A stretch of 16,525 nucleotides of DNA from Candidatus Saccharimonadia bacterium (lineage in GTDB: Bacteria; Patescibacteriota; Saccharimonadia; Saccharimonadales; Saccharimonadaceae), in NCBI GenBank assembly GCA_023257755.1, contig JALRBM010000048.1, positions 1 through 16,525 of the forward strand, in the 5' to 3' direction. A model generated the notes under the pieces. That model was not told the DNA's origin. It did no database searches and was given only the letters and a program-made list of their open reading frames with translations. Both the position numbers and the translations under genes were made by a program. Below are positions 1 through 6,680 of the stretch, in pieces (the stretch's first letter is position 1; every line of letters starts with the position of its first letter).

Positions 1-38
1 TAAAAGGCAGGTGCTCTAACCAGCTGAGCTATGGACCC
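1..38 (-). tRNA. tRNA-Lys (UUU), 5' half only
   Basis: Read on the minus strand, the sequence from 38 down to 1 forms the 5' half of a tRNA: a seven-base acceptor strand, TA at positions 8-9, a D-arm with a four-pair stem (GCTC/GAGC) and the GG of the D-loop, then a five-base anticodon stem strand and a loop with T33 followed by TTT, giving anticodon UUU for lysine. The window edge cuts it at about tRNA position 37, so the variable loop and T-arm are outside. Confidence 0.9.
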
Positions 39-62
39 ATACGGGTAGCTTACGCTCTAGCA

Positions 63-92
63 AAGATACCATTTTAAAGGGTAATCTGTCAA
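63..92 (-). promoter_or_regulatory. Promoter of tRNA-Lys
   Basis: On the minus strand a perfect -35 box TTGACA (92-87) is followed after 18 bases by TATCTT (68-63), which has an upstream TGG that makes it an extended -10. Transcription would start near 56, about 18 bases before the tRNA. The -35 box overlaps the stop codon of the membrane protein gene upstream, so spacing is very tight. Confidence 0.6.
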
Positions 93-580
93 TGTTTGCC
101 TGATTCTTTGACTTTGCCCAGCTTGGGTGTTTTGGCAAAAAACAGATCCAGGATTGCAAGGATCAGACCAATGGCGATAATCGTCGATTTGTACTGCGTT
201 AGAAAGACATAGACCGTCTCGCCCATTCCTTCGATAACCAAGGCAGATCCCAGCGCTTCAAGAAGAAAGGCGACTGCAAGTAGCGAAAAGGCGAGCGAGC
301 CCACAACGCGGCGCGCCATAGAATGCTGCTGCGGGCTACTGAATAACAGGAGCAGTGCCGGAAGTAATGTGACCGTAGCAGCCACGACACTTTCGAGCGG
401 CGGCTTAACGAGAAGTACGCCGATGCTAGCAACGATCGGGGTGATACTTCCCACTAGCAGGCTACTAAGGACAGCACCGGCCGCGAGTGCCAACCCCAAG
501 ATTCCAAAACGGCGCTTGGTAAGGAAGGGAAGTGCGAACAGCAGGGCAGCGATAATGATAAATACGATAAGCGACGTCAT
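89..580 (-). CDS. Multi-pass membrane protein, family not recognised
   Basis: The 163-residue protein is almost entirely hydrophobic, with about five likely membrane segments (near residues 3-18, 24-45, 60-80, 90-112 and 130-150) and a short basic C-terminal tail rich in Lys. No catalytic motif is visible, and I do not recognise the family; size and topology are vaguely like CvpA-type proteins, but no signature supports that. The ATG at 580 overlaps the stop of the upstream DUF192 gene as ATGA, a classic translational-coupling junction. It is preferred over an in-frame GTG at 592, which lacks a well-placed ribosome binding site. The coupling suggests that the two proteins are made together, perhaps with a joint envelope role (inference). 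Confidence 0.7.
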   Translation of the reverse strand: MTSLIVFIIIAALLFALPFLTKRRFGILGLALAAGAVLSSLLVGSITPIVASIGVLLVKPPLESVVAATVTLLPALLLLFSSPQQHSMARRVVGSLAFSLLAVAFLLEALGSALVIEGMGETVYVFLTQYKSTIIAIGLILAILDLFFAKTPKLGKVKESGKH

Positions 581-1068
581 GTTCCCCACCACCCTTCCAG
601 GTTGTTTTCGTCAAAGCGGGCCTCGCTGCCGATATTGATGGATTTTTTAGCGGTCGTTCCGGCTGGCAACTCCAAGACATACCGTGCCTCCTGCTTCGGC
701 GTGAAGCGTTCGTAGGGGTAGCTTTCGGGCGGAGCGTTTTTGACAATGTAGACCACCTTTTTGTTCTTGTCTAACCAGACGATATCGATCGGGTATTTCA
801 TTTCCTTCATCCAGATCGACCACTTTTCATCGGTTTCAAAAACGATAAGAAGTCCTTGATCGGCACGAAGTTCGGAGGTGCCCGATAGCCCACGCTCCCT
901 GTCTTCAGGCGTCTTGGCGACACGCGTGATAAACACGCCGTCGCCGACATGAAGGTTTACATGAGGCTGCAACTGGGGCCACAAGACATACAGCGCCGCA
1001 CCGCCTACCATTAGCAGCACCGCCACGACCGCAACCCACGACCAGGCGCTTTTACGCTTGCTATTCAC
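577..1068 (-). CDS. Membrane-anchored DUF192 protein
   Basis: This is a 163-residue protein with a basic N-terminus, one transmembrane helix or uncleaved signal at about residues 10-30, and a DUF192 domain from about 38 to the end. Family landmarks visible are the AKTPEDRERGLSG stretch near 51-63, the segment around 70-78 ending in LLIVFE, the WMKEMKYPIDIVWLD run at 86-100, and a C-terminal VLELPAG at 131-137. DUF192 proteins are small extracytoplasmic beta-rich domains of unknown biochemical function. The start is GTG at 1068, with AGGGG seven bases upstream. An extended -10 (TGTTATAAT) lies about 30 bases before the start. It heads a two-gene unit with the overlapping membrane protein. Confidence 0.88.
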   Translation of the reverse strand: MNSKRKSAWSWVAVVAVLLMVGGAALYVLWPQLQPHVNLHVGDGVFITRVAKTPEDRERGLSGTSELRADQGLLIVFETDEKWSIWMKEMKYPIDIVWLDKNKKVVYIVKNAPPESYPYERFTPKQEARYVLELPAGTTAKKSINIGSEARFDENNLEGWWGT

Positions 1069-1097
1069 CTATCGACCCCTGTTCTTTCATACGCACC

Positions 1098-1106
1098 ATT
1101 ATAACA
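1098..1106 (-). promoter_or_regulatory. Extended -10 promoter of the DUF192 gene
   Basis: The minus strand carries TGTTATAAT (1106-1098), a consensus extended -10 element, in the short gap between rimK and the DUF192 gene. No good -35 box is seen 16-18 bases upstream, which is common for extended -10 promoters. The transcript would begin near 1091 and include the AGGGG ribosome binding site. Confidence 0.55.
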
Positions 1107-1126
1107 GGTACGAGAAGGTTTGGCTG

Positions 1127-2038
1127 CTAGGCGCCGACTTTGTCCTTTTTGACGCGGCGCTTGGCGTTTAGTTCGACGTATTCAATGATTGGGGTGGCAA
1201 CATCCCGGCCAGTTACCTTTTCGATGCCGAATCCAGGACTGGCATTTACTTCCAGAATAAGCGGCCCGCGGTCACTACGCATCATATCGACACCAGCAAC
1301 GTTTAGCCCCATGGCTTTGGCAGCCTTTACCGCCATCTTGCGTTCCTCGTCAGTCAACTTGATCGGCACGCCTTCTCCCCCTTTGTGAAGATTAGATCGG
1401 AAATCATCGTCAAGGCTTTGGCGCTTCATACTAGCAACCACCCGGCTCCCGACCACGAATGCACGAATATCGACACCGGCCGACTCCTTGACGAACTCTT
1501 GAAGCAAAACGTTAGTCCCATCCTCATTCGTCAGGTAAAATGCCTGCAGCACCGACTTGGCAGCCTTCTTGGTTTCAGCAAGGACCACACCATTACCATG
1601 CGTCCCCCGGGCCAGTTTGATAATAACCGGCGTTCCGCCAACCTTATCGATAAGGTCGTCTATATCGGTCGAGTTACGCGAGAAAATGGTCTTTGGAATA
1701 CCGACCCCGGCCTTGGCGAGCAGCTGCATACTACGCAACTTGTCGCGCGAACGGTTGATTGCGATTGAGCTGGAAAGCGTATATACCCCTTGCATCTCAA
1801 GCTGGCGCACGATTGCCGTACCATAACGGGTCATATTCGAGGCAATGCGAGGGATAATCGCATCAAACTGCATCAGATCCTCACCCTTGTAACTCACGGA
1901 AGGCTTGTTCTGTTCTATCGAGGCGTAACAGTCGCGGTATTTAATGATTTTTACAGTATGGCCACGTTCAATTGCGACCTCCTTTAGCCGCTTGGTCGAG
2001 TAATTTCCAGGCCCATTAGATAGAATCGCTATTCGCAT
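1127..2038 (-). CDS. rimK: Ribosomal protein S6 glutamate ligase RimK
   Basis: RimK is a cytosolic ATP-grasp enzyme that adds glutamates to the C-terminus of ribosomal protein S6. The 303-residue product matches the usual ~300-residue length and has the family landmarks in order: an N-terminal RIAILS strand, an FDAIIPRI segment, the DKLRSMQLLAKAG block, ATP-grasp strands with VIIKLARGTHG and LLQEFVKE, the FRSNLHKGGE loop, and the Mg-binding ILEVNASPG signature near the end. The start at 2038 is chosen because GGAGGAG lies seven bases upstream and the product then begins like E. coli RimK; an upstream in-frame ATG at 2086 would add 16 unconserved residues. It overlaps the end of the rimB-like gene by 23 bases, indicating coupled translation. 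Substrate specificity is inferred from close overall likeness to E. coli RimK. Confidence 0.93.
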   Translation of the reverse strand: MRIAILSNGPGNYSTKRLKEVAIERGHTVKIIKYRDCYASIEQNKPSVSYKGEDLMQFDAIIPRIASNMTRYGTAIVRQLEMQGVYTLSSSIAINRSRDKLRSMQLLAKAGVGIPKTIFSRNSTDIDDLIDKVGGTPVIIKLARGTHGNGVVLAETKKAAKSVLQAFYLTNEDGTNVLLQEFVKESAGVDIRAFVVGSRVVASMKRQSLDDDFRSNLHKGGEGVPIKLTDEERKMAVKAAKAMGLNVAGVDMMRSDRGPLILEVNASPGFGIEKVTGRDVATPIIEYVELNAKRRVKKDKVGA

Positions 2039-2474
2039 ATGTTTCTCCTCCATCAGTATCAAACTCCTGGTTAATCCGAGAGTCAACTAAAATATCATTT
2101 TCTCTTAAAAAGCGTCTCCCTATAAGAACACCCTTTTTCATATTCTTCCGGTTAGAAAGACCTATCCGAATACTGTAAGACCTGCCCTTTACCTCAATCT
2201 GGGTATCGATAAGATATCGGACCTCTCTGTGTCCCGTGGAGCTTCGCACATTCGTCACAAGAAAATCCTCCGTTTCAATTACCGCTGCGACACCCAGAGG
2301 CTTAAAGCGCAGCACCCTCTTGCCATTAATGGTGCGTGTCTTTAAGACAGAACAGTGAAGCGCTCCTGAATATGCACCTGTATCTATTTTTGCCAACACT
2401 GTATCAACTCCCAACTCTGGAAATTTCACATACTCGAAGGCACCAAAAACAGTATAGCTATTGACGGATGACAT
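2016..2474 (-). CDS. rimB: RimB-type aspartic protease (retropepsin-like, PF05618)
   Basis: Proteins of this family, once annotated as ATP-dependent zinc proteases, are retropepsin-like aspartic peptidases. In Pseudomonas, RimB acts with RimK and trims the glutamate tail of S6. The 152-residue protein has the catalytic signature AKIDTGAYSGALHC (residues 28-41, Asp31 of the DTG) and the family's second block, around 105-123, ending in VLIGRRFL. Retropepsins work as homodimers, and one DTG per chain fits. The last ~15 residues are Asp/Glu/Asn rich and less conserved. No ribosome binding site precedes the ATG at 2474; instead a strong -10 box sits seven bases upstream, so the mRNA is probably leaderless. 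It overlaps rimK, its expected partner. Confidence 0.87.
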   Translation of the reverse strand: MSSVNSYTVFGAFEYVKFPELGVDTVLAKIDTGAYSGALHCSVLKTRTINGKRVLRFKPLGVAAVIETEDFLVTNVRSSTGHREVRYLIDTQIEVKGRSYSIRIGLSNRKNMKKGVLIGRRFLRENDILVDSRINQEFDTDGGETYANSDSI

Positions 2475-2481
2475 TATTCAT

Positions 2482-2510
2482 ATTATACAATTTTTAACGA
2501 GAAACATCAA
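2482..2510 (-). promoter_or_regulatory. Promoter for rimB-rimK, predicted leaderless
   Basis: On the minus strand TTGATG (2510-2505), a 17-base spacer and a perfect TATAAT (2487-2482) are followed by only seven bases before the rimB ATG. Transcription would start at or within a base of the start codon. The -35 box lies in the last codons of the upstream ATP-grasp gene, so rimB-rimK can be expressed separately from the first half of the module. Confidence 0.65.
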
Positions 2511-3498
2511 TAGAAGATTCATCAAGATGGTTGTCGATCATCTCAGCAAGCAGAGGTACGATATCAAAATGGTTGCCGTCCCGGCATCCGTAAAACAGCT
2601 TGAGAACCGGAGCACTATTAAATTCTATTAGCCAATGATTTGATGGTGCAGCAGGCTGGGCAAAATCTGTGCAAAATACATCTACAACCACAAACCCTGC
2701 GCCCAGCCGTGCAACGAGTGCTTCTACTTTATCGACATAACTCTTATCAACCTGGTCGAGTATATTATATACTGAACAACCGCCCCTGATCATCGTAGAC
2801 CGGGCAAGCTTTACTACTTCGTTTTGGGTCGGGATTCGCTGGTCCGTCATCAACGATTCATCAATAATGGCAGCCGTTAGCTGCGGGTAGGAAATATATT
2901 CAAAAACAAGCTTTTCACGGGCCTTATTTTCCTGCTTGATCAGCTCGGCACTGGTACTATGGCCATCACCCACCACTTGGGCTGTCTGACGCAGCAAGGC
3001 CGCTCTTACCTTTCCGTTTAAAACAGCAAATCGACTTTCTTCACCTACTACTTGCTCCTGAATAAGCACCGAGGGAGAATAGGTGCGCGCGTAAGTAATT
3101 GCCTGTTTTAACTGGGCAGTAGTTTTAATATTAACTGTCAGGCCTTTGGAAAGCGACAGATCGTTCGGCTTGACGATGAGTGTTTTATAGTTTTGCAACA
3201 ATTGCAGCGCCTCATCGTCGGAAAGCGCCCCATCAGCCAGATACCTCGTATTAGGAATGGAAAAACCGGCTTCCTGGGCAAGCTCATATCCCAAATTCTT
3301 GTTAATAGAAAAGCGTCGCACCTCACTTGAATTAAATGGGTACGAAATATGCGCGGCGCTTGTTTTCCAGAGCGCTCCCTTGGGACTCGTGAATTCTATG
3401 GTTCTTGAATTGAAATCAAAAAATGTTGTGTAGTCTTTAGCTTCGAGTGCGCGCGCGAGGAGCCTTGATGAGGCAAACTGATCTTTTGCAACGTCCAT
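2494..3498 (-). CDS. ATP-grasp ligase, cyanophycin synthetase/GshF-like
   Basis: The 334-residue protein has an ATP-grasp fold most like the ligase part of cyanophycin synthetase and of the bifunctional glutathione synthase GshF. Seen in order: FSINKNLGYELAQEAGFSIP (63-82, the strand and helix before the ATP lid), LIVKPND...SKGLTVNI (107-123, nucleotide-binding lysine and glycine loop), IQEQVVGEESRFAVLNGKV (146-164), VVGDGHST (175-182, a cyanophycin-synthetase-like landmark), VVDVFCTDF (271-279) and LIEFNSAP (290-297), which supply the Mg ligands. Such enzymes join a carboxylate to an amine through an acyl-phosphate. The substrate here is unknown; no Mur-ligase or GshA domain is fused, so it is neither a full cyanophycin synthetase nor GshF. 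The ATG has GGAG eight bases upstream, directly after the DUF1704 stop, so the two genes share an operon. Confidence 0.82.
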   Translation of the reverse strand: MDVAKDQFASSRLLARALEAKDYTTFFDFNSRTIEFTSPKGALWKTSAAHISYPFNSSEVRRFSINKNLGYELAQEAGFSIPNTRYLADGALSDDEALQLLQNYKTLIVKPNDLSLSKGLTVNIKTTAQLKQAITYARTYSPSVLIQEQVVGEESRFAVLNGKVRAALLRQTAQVVGDGHSTSAELIKQENKAREKLVFEYISYPQLTAAIIDESLMTDQRIPTQNEVVKLARSTMIRGGCSVYNILDQVDKSYVDKVEALVARLGAGFVVVDVFCTDFAQPAAPSNHWLIEFNSAPVLKLFYGCRDGNHFDIVPLLAEMIDNHLDESSIDVSR

Positions 3499-3511
3499 GT
3501 GTTAATCTCCG

Positions 3512-4864
3512 TTAATAAGTCGACGTTTCGTACATGACTCGTTGATGTTCTATTTTTGCCGGGTCGGCTTTGCCCATAAGGACAAACATAAACATTAGGT
3601 CATCACCTTTGATAGTCTCAAGGTGACGCCATACCCCTACTGATCCATTATAATACGCGAGGTCCTTGAACCAAGGCAGTTCATCCGTACCACGAAAACT
3701 CCGCATGGTTGCACCAAAGGCCGTTTTCTTGGCCTTGGCGATATCGAGCTCGCTGATAACCCTGCCGTCCGCGGCATTTTCGAGTACCGACAGTCGCCAC
3801 TTCGCCTCGAATACGCCTCGAAAATCAAGGTTATTAAAGTATGCCAGGCCCGCGGTAATGTAGTGGCCAACTCCCGCTTCCTTAAACTTGCCGAGGAGCG
3901 CCTGTTCCATAACCACCCCGAGGCCCTCTTCGGCATCGTAATAATCACTAAGGCCTTGGCGAAGGGGATCCAAATCCGTCTCTCCGCCCATAACGGCGCG
4001 GAGCATATGAACCCCAAGCTCGTGCACCACCAGTCCTCGAATGGCGGCGCGACTAAGATTACCTCTGTCGTGAGGAATGACGATGCGCTTCTCTGTCGAC
4101 TTTACATTAATTGACTTTGCAGGCTCTACGTCAACTGTCCAGTCCGCTGCAGCCTCTCCGAATTCTTCATTAATGATGGACTGAAAAATCGCCTGAGTTT
4201 CATGGACGGTAAAAGTAGGCCGATCAGGGATTCGGGCCAACATACCGCCATAAAGCGAATCGGCCACTTCATGCATCCATTCAACCGTCTCTTTAGAGGG
4301 CTGGAAGCGGTCTATCTTTTCCGCCGACTCATCAAAGTCAACCAAGTCAAACAGCTCGTCGCGGATTGCCTGGCCACGTGGTGAATAATCCACCGCGTTG
4401 ATTGCCGATAACTTTTCCTGCAAGAGAGACTGGTATGTGCGCTCGTCGGGGGCGCCGTATAAATCGATATTCAGCCGCATATACTCGGCTCGAATTCGGG
4501 CCTTTTCCGTAGGTTCTTTGGCTTGCTTGTAGTTATGCGCCAACCTCGCTAATCTTGTCTTGGCAGCATAGTTACTCGCGAAGGCTTCGTAAACACTACT
4601 GAATTTAGGATTCAGATCAGAATGATCCTGGATTAATTCTCCAAGCGTGGTAATGTGATCAATATTACCCTCAAAGTCAACTTTTTCCAGCTTGCCATAC
4701 GTATGATCGGGATTTTCAATTTCACCTGCCAGAAATGCTTTTCGTTGCGCGGCCGCATCGGTAGGAACATACCAAGTAATAAGCTTGGGCTCGCGGCCTA
4801 ACAGTCGGTTGTACTGGTCGGAAAGCCGCTCGGCATCAGCCCCTGTTTGTATTTGTTCAATCAC
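3512..4864 (-). CDS. DUF1704 HExxxH metallopeptidase (tyrosine carboxypeptidase-like)
   Basis: The 450-residue protein belongs to DUF1704 (QEGLA-motif) zincins. Residues 281-286 read HELGVH, the HExxxH zinc motif of the family, and 311-316 read AEEGLG in place of the usual QEGLA, supplying the expected acidic third ligand or catalytic residue. Further conserved-looking stretches are KRIVIPHDR (259-267) and YYNGSVGVWRHLE (404-416). The N-terminal ~190 residues are helical and acidic/basic. Eukaryotic members (MATCAP/TMCP) remove C-terminal tyrosine from alpha-tubulin; bacterial targets are unknown. No signal peptide is seen, so it is cytosolic. The GTG start at 4864 has no ribosome binding site but lies six bases after a -10 box, so it is probably leaderless. 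It leads the operon with the ATP-grasp ligase, which may make the bond it cleaves (inference). Confidence 0.85.
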   Translation of the reverse strand: MIEQIQTGADAERLSDQYNRLLGREPKLITWYVPTDAAAQRKAFLAGEIENPDHTYGKLEKVDFEGNIDHITTLGELIQDHSDLNPKFSSVYEAFASNYAAKTRLARLAHNYKQAKEPTEKARIRAEYMRLNIDLYGAPDERTYQSLLQEKLSAINAVDYSPRGQAIRDELFDLVDFDESAEKIDRFQPSKETVEWMHEVADSLYGGMLARIPDRPTFTVHETQAIFQSIINEEFGEAAADWTVDVEPAKSINVKSTEKRIVIPHDRGNLSRAAIRGLVVHELGVHMLRAVMGGETDLDPLRQGLSDYYDAEEGLGVVMEQALLGKFKEAGVGHYITAGLAYFNNLDFRGVFEAKWRLSVLENAADGRVISELDIAKAKKTAFGATMRSFRGTDELPWFKDLAYYNGSVGVWRHLETIKGDDLMFMFVLMGKADPAKIEHQRVMYETSTY

Positions 4865-4870
4865 TTATAT

Positions 4871-4899
4871 ACATTAACATTTTTATATTAAAATGTCAA
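4871..4899 (-). promoter_or_regulatory. Promoter of the DUF1704/ATP-grasp operon, predicted leaderless
   Basis: On the minus strand a perfect TTGACA (4899-4894), a 17-base spacer and TAATGT (4876-4871) stand six bases before the GTG start. The -35 overlaps the stop codon of the GNAT gene. The -10 is imperfect, and a TATATA three bases nearer the start is an alternative, but its spacing to TTGACA is too long. Confidence 0.5.
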
Positions 4900-5402
4900 T
4901 GTATCCACTTTTCCATGATGTCCTGAGGTGCACCAAAAAAATCCTCGCCCGATCCTACCACTTTGAACCCGTACTGGAGATAAAGTTTTTTTGCGCGTTC
5001 ATTGTGTTTGAGAACAGTAAATGTTATCTTCGTCTTCTTACCGATAGATTCCAGCGACGTTTCAAATAGCCTTCGCCCTATCCCCCGACTAAAGTAATCC
5101 GGATGAACAAAGAGCCCCCGGAGTTGGACATTCCTTTTATCCTTCCATTCGCGTAGCGTGTAGCCAACCACGCTGTCACCTCTCGCTGCAACCCAAAGCT
5201 GCCATCGTTCGTCGTTTACCCGTTTCGCCATTTTAGCGCTGTAGCGCGCACGGCCCTTGGTTGAAGGTGTATAGCAATCAATGAACCTTTGGAGATTATC
5301 ACGGGGGATAAGGGTGTCGTACGCCCGCCGGTGCGCTTCAATTGACACGACGTACATAGAGGCGAGATCGTTTTCTGTGGCCTCTCGTACGATAACTTGC
5401 AT
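4896..5402 (-). CDS. GNAT family N-acetyltransferase
   Basis: This is a 168-residue acetyl-CoA-dependent GNAT acetyltransferase. The acetyl-CoA pyrophosphate loop is visible as SRGIGRR (105-111) after the beta-4 strand LRGLFVHPDY (95-103), and the C-terminal motif N-ERAKKLYLQYGF (134-146) is typical of the fold. Length and architecture are ordinary for single-domain GNATs such as RimI, but the acceptor (protein N-terminus, small molecule or antibiotic) cannot be read from the sequence. Its ribosome binding site GGAG overlaps the dnaJ stop codon (TAGGAG), and only nine bases separate the two genes, so it is co-transcribed with dnaJ and probably heat-inducible. The ribosome-modifying module starts just downstream, which makes a protein substrate plausible but unproven. 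Confidence 0.85.
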   Translation of the reverse strand: MQVIVREATENDLASMYVVSIEAHRRAYDTLIPRDNLQRFIDCYTPSTKGRARYSAKMAKRVNDERWQLWVAARGDSVVGYTLREWKDKRNVQLRGLFVHPDYFSRGIGRRLFETSLESIGKKTKITFTVLKHNERAKKLYLQYGFKVVGSGEDFFGAPQDIMEKWIH

Positions 5403-5411
5403 GGCGGGCTC

Positions 5412-6509
5412 CTAGAATAGTCCGCGTCTTTTAACGCCCTGGAATTGCTCTAGCAGCTCTTTTTGCTTCTTGCTTAGTTTGGTCGGCGTATCAACCAGAA
5501 TACTGACGATATGTGACCCGCGGGTCGTGCTGCGCGGGTGCGGGACGCCGTGGCCGCTTAATTTGAAATCCGTACCGCTTTGCGTACCGGCAGGAACTTT
5601 CATGCGGACCGTGCCGTCCACCGTTTCGACATCTATCTCTGTCCCAAGCGCCGCTTCAACCATACTGACGTGTTCTTCAGATAGGATAATATCGCCTTCG
5701 CGAGTGAACTTTTTGTGCGCTTTAACGCGGATATGCACATACAAGTCGCCGCGTGACCCACCCCCAATAGCCTCGCCATGTTCCTTGAGGCGGATAGTTG
5801 CCCCGTCATCGATCCCGGCCGGGACCTTAAGTGTCAGGGTCTGCTTGCGGCGCTCGGTACCCTTACCCTTACAAACGCTACAGACTTTTTCCGGCACCTT
5901 GCCCGTCCCCTTGCAAGCCTCGCAAGTTACTGCCTGCTGGATCTGACCGAAAATAGTATTCATAACCCGGGTTTGCTGACCGGCGCCCTTGCAGGTTGGA
6001 CAGGTTTTCATACTGTGGCCCGGCTCGACCGTTGTCCCCTTGCAGTGCGAGCACTCGTCGTCCATATCAAGCGTAATTTTCTCTTCAACCCCGAAGACGG
6101 CCTCTTCAAAGGTGAGGGTCAGCGACGCCTCGACGTCGCGGCCGCGCTTGGGTCCCTGCGCACGCTGACCACCACCAAAGAATTGGCCAAAGATATCACC
6201 CAGCCCGCCATCGCCAAAATCAAAGTTGACATTCTGGCCGCCAAATCCGCCAAAGCCTTCGAATGGATTACCACCTGCTCCGCCACCATTGCCGCCCACT
6301 CCGGCGTGACCGAATTGGTCATAGCGCTGGCGTTTTTGCTGATCCTTTAATACCTCGTAAGCTTCGTTGACCTCTTTGAATTTTGCCTCGTCGCCACCTT
6401 CTTTGTCCGGGTGGTATTTTACAGCAGCCTTCCGAAATGCCTTTTTAATCTCGTCGGCACTGGCATTTTTGTCCACACCAAGAATTTCATAATAGTCGCG
6501 TTTGCTCAT
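5412..6509 (-). CDS. dnaJ: Chaperone DnaJ (Hsp40, type I)
   Basis: DnaJ delivers unfolded clients to DnaK and stimulates its ATPase. The 365-residue protein has the full type I layout: a J-domain (1-70) with HPD at 33-35, a long Gly/Phe region (about 68-115), a zinc-binding region with four CxxC pairs (153/156, 170/173, 196/199, 210/213), and a C-terminal client-binding domain ending in a basic GVKRRGLF. The first zinc repeat reads CSHCKGTT rather than CxxCxGxG, a minor variant. There is no ribosome binding site before the ATG, and the -10 box lies only eight bases upstream, so translation is probably leaderless. Unlike the usual dnaK-dnaJ order, it stands about 5 kb from dnaK and is followed by a GNAT gene. 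An HrcA-like operator covers its -35 box. Confidence 0.97.
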   Translation of the reverse strand: MSKRDYYEILGVDKNASADEIKKAFRKAAVKYHPDKEGGDEAKFKEVNEAYEVLKDQQKRQRYDQFGHAGVGGNGGGAGGNPFEGFGGFGGQNVNFDFGDGGLGDIFGQFFGGGQRAQGPKRGRDVEASLTLTFEEAVFGVEEKITLDMDDECSHCKGTTVEPGHSMKTCPTCKGAGQQTRVMNTIFGQIQQAVTCEACKGTGKVPEKVCSVCKGKGTERRKQTLTLKVPAGIDDGATIRLKEHGEAIGGGSRGDLYVHIRVKAHKKFTREGDIILSEEHVSMVEAALGTEIDVETVDGTVRMKVPAGTQSGTDFKLSGHGVPHPRSTTRGSHIVSILVDTPTKLSKKQKELLEQFQGVKRRGLF

Positions 6510-6517
6510 CTGTATCT

Positions 6518-6546
6518 ACTATACAAAACTGGCAATCAGCTGTCCA
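6518..6546 (-). promoter_or_regulatory. Promoter of dnaJ, predicted leaderless
   Basis: The minus strand carries TGGACA (6546-6541), a 17-base spacer and TATAGT (6523-6518), followed by eight bases and the dnaJ ATG. The expected start of transcription is within two or three bases of the start codon. The -35 lies inside the spacer of the adjacent HrcA-like palindrome. Confidence 0.65.
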
Positions 6547-6555
6547 GAGTGCTAG
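6529..6555. promoter_or_regulatory. Degenerate CIRCE (HrcA operator) at dnaJ
   Basis: The plus strand reads CTGGCAATC, nine bases, then GAGTGCTAG. Against the CIRCE consensus TTAGCACTC-N9-GAGTGCTAA this matches 14 of 18 positions with the exact nine-base spacer. Both half-sites fit the same degenerate pattern as the two operators at dnaK. It covers the dnaJ -35 box, as the perfect CIRCE does at dnaK, so HrcA binding would block RNA polymerase. Confidence 0.7.
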
Positions 6556-6680
6556 CTATGTAGACTATTTCACAACGAATATTCTGATATTTTTGCCATA
6601 AGCGGAATATTATTATATGTAGAAGAGCTGTGGAGTTCTTGTAAGAAATATTAAATTTGACTGCAAGAGGAGGTTTCGTC

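Noticed and set aside
485..493. GAGTGCCAA, a match to one HrcA half-site
   Set aside because: No partner half-site lies nine bases away, and it sits inside coding sequence.
5778..6350. 190-codon plus-strand open frame
   Set aside because: Antisense to the dnaJ zinc-binding and Gly/Phe regions, with no start signal or recognisable domain.
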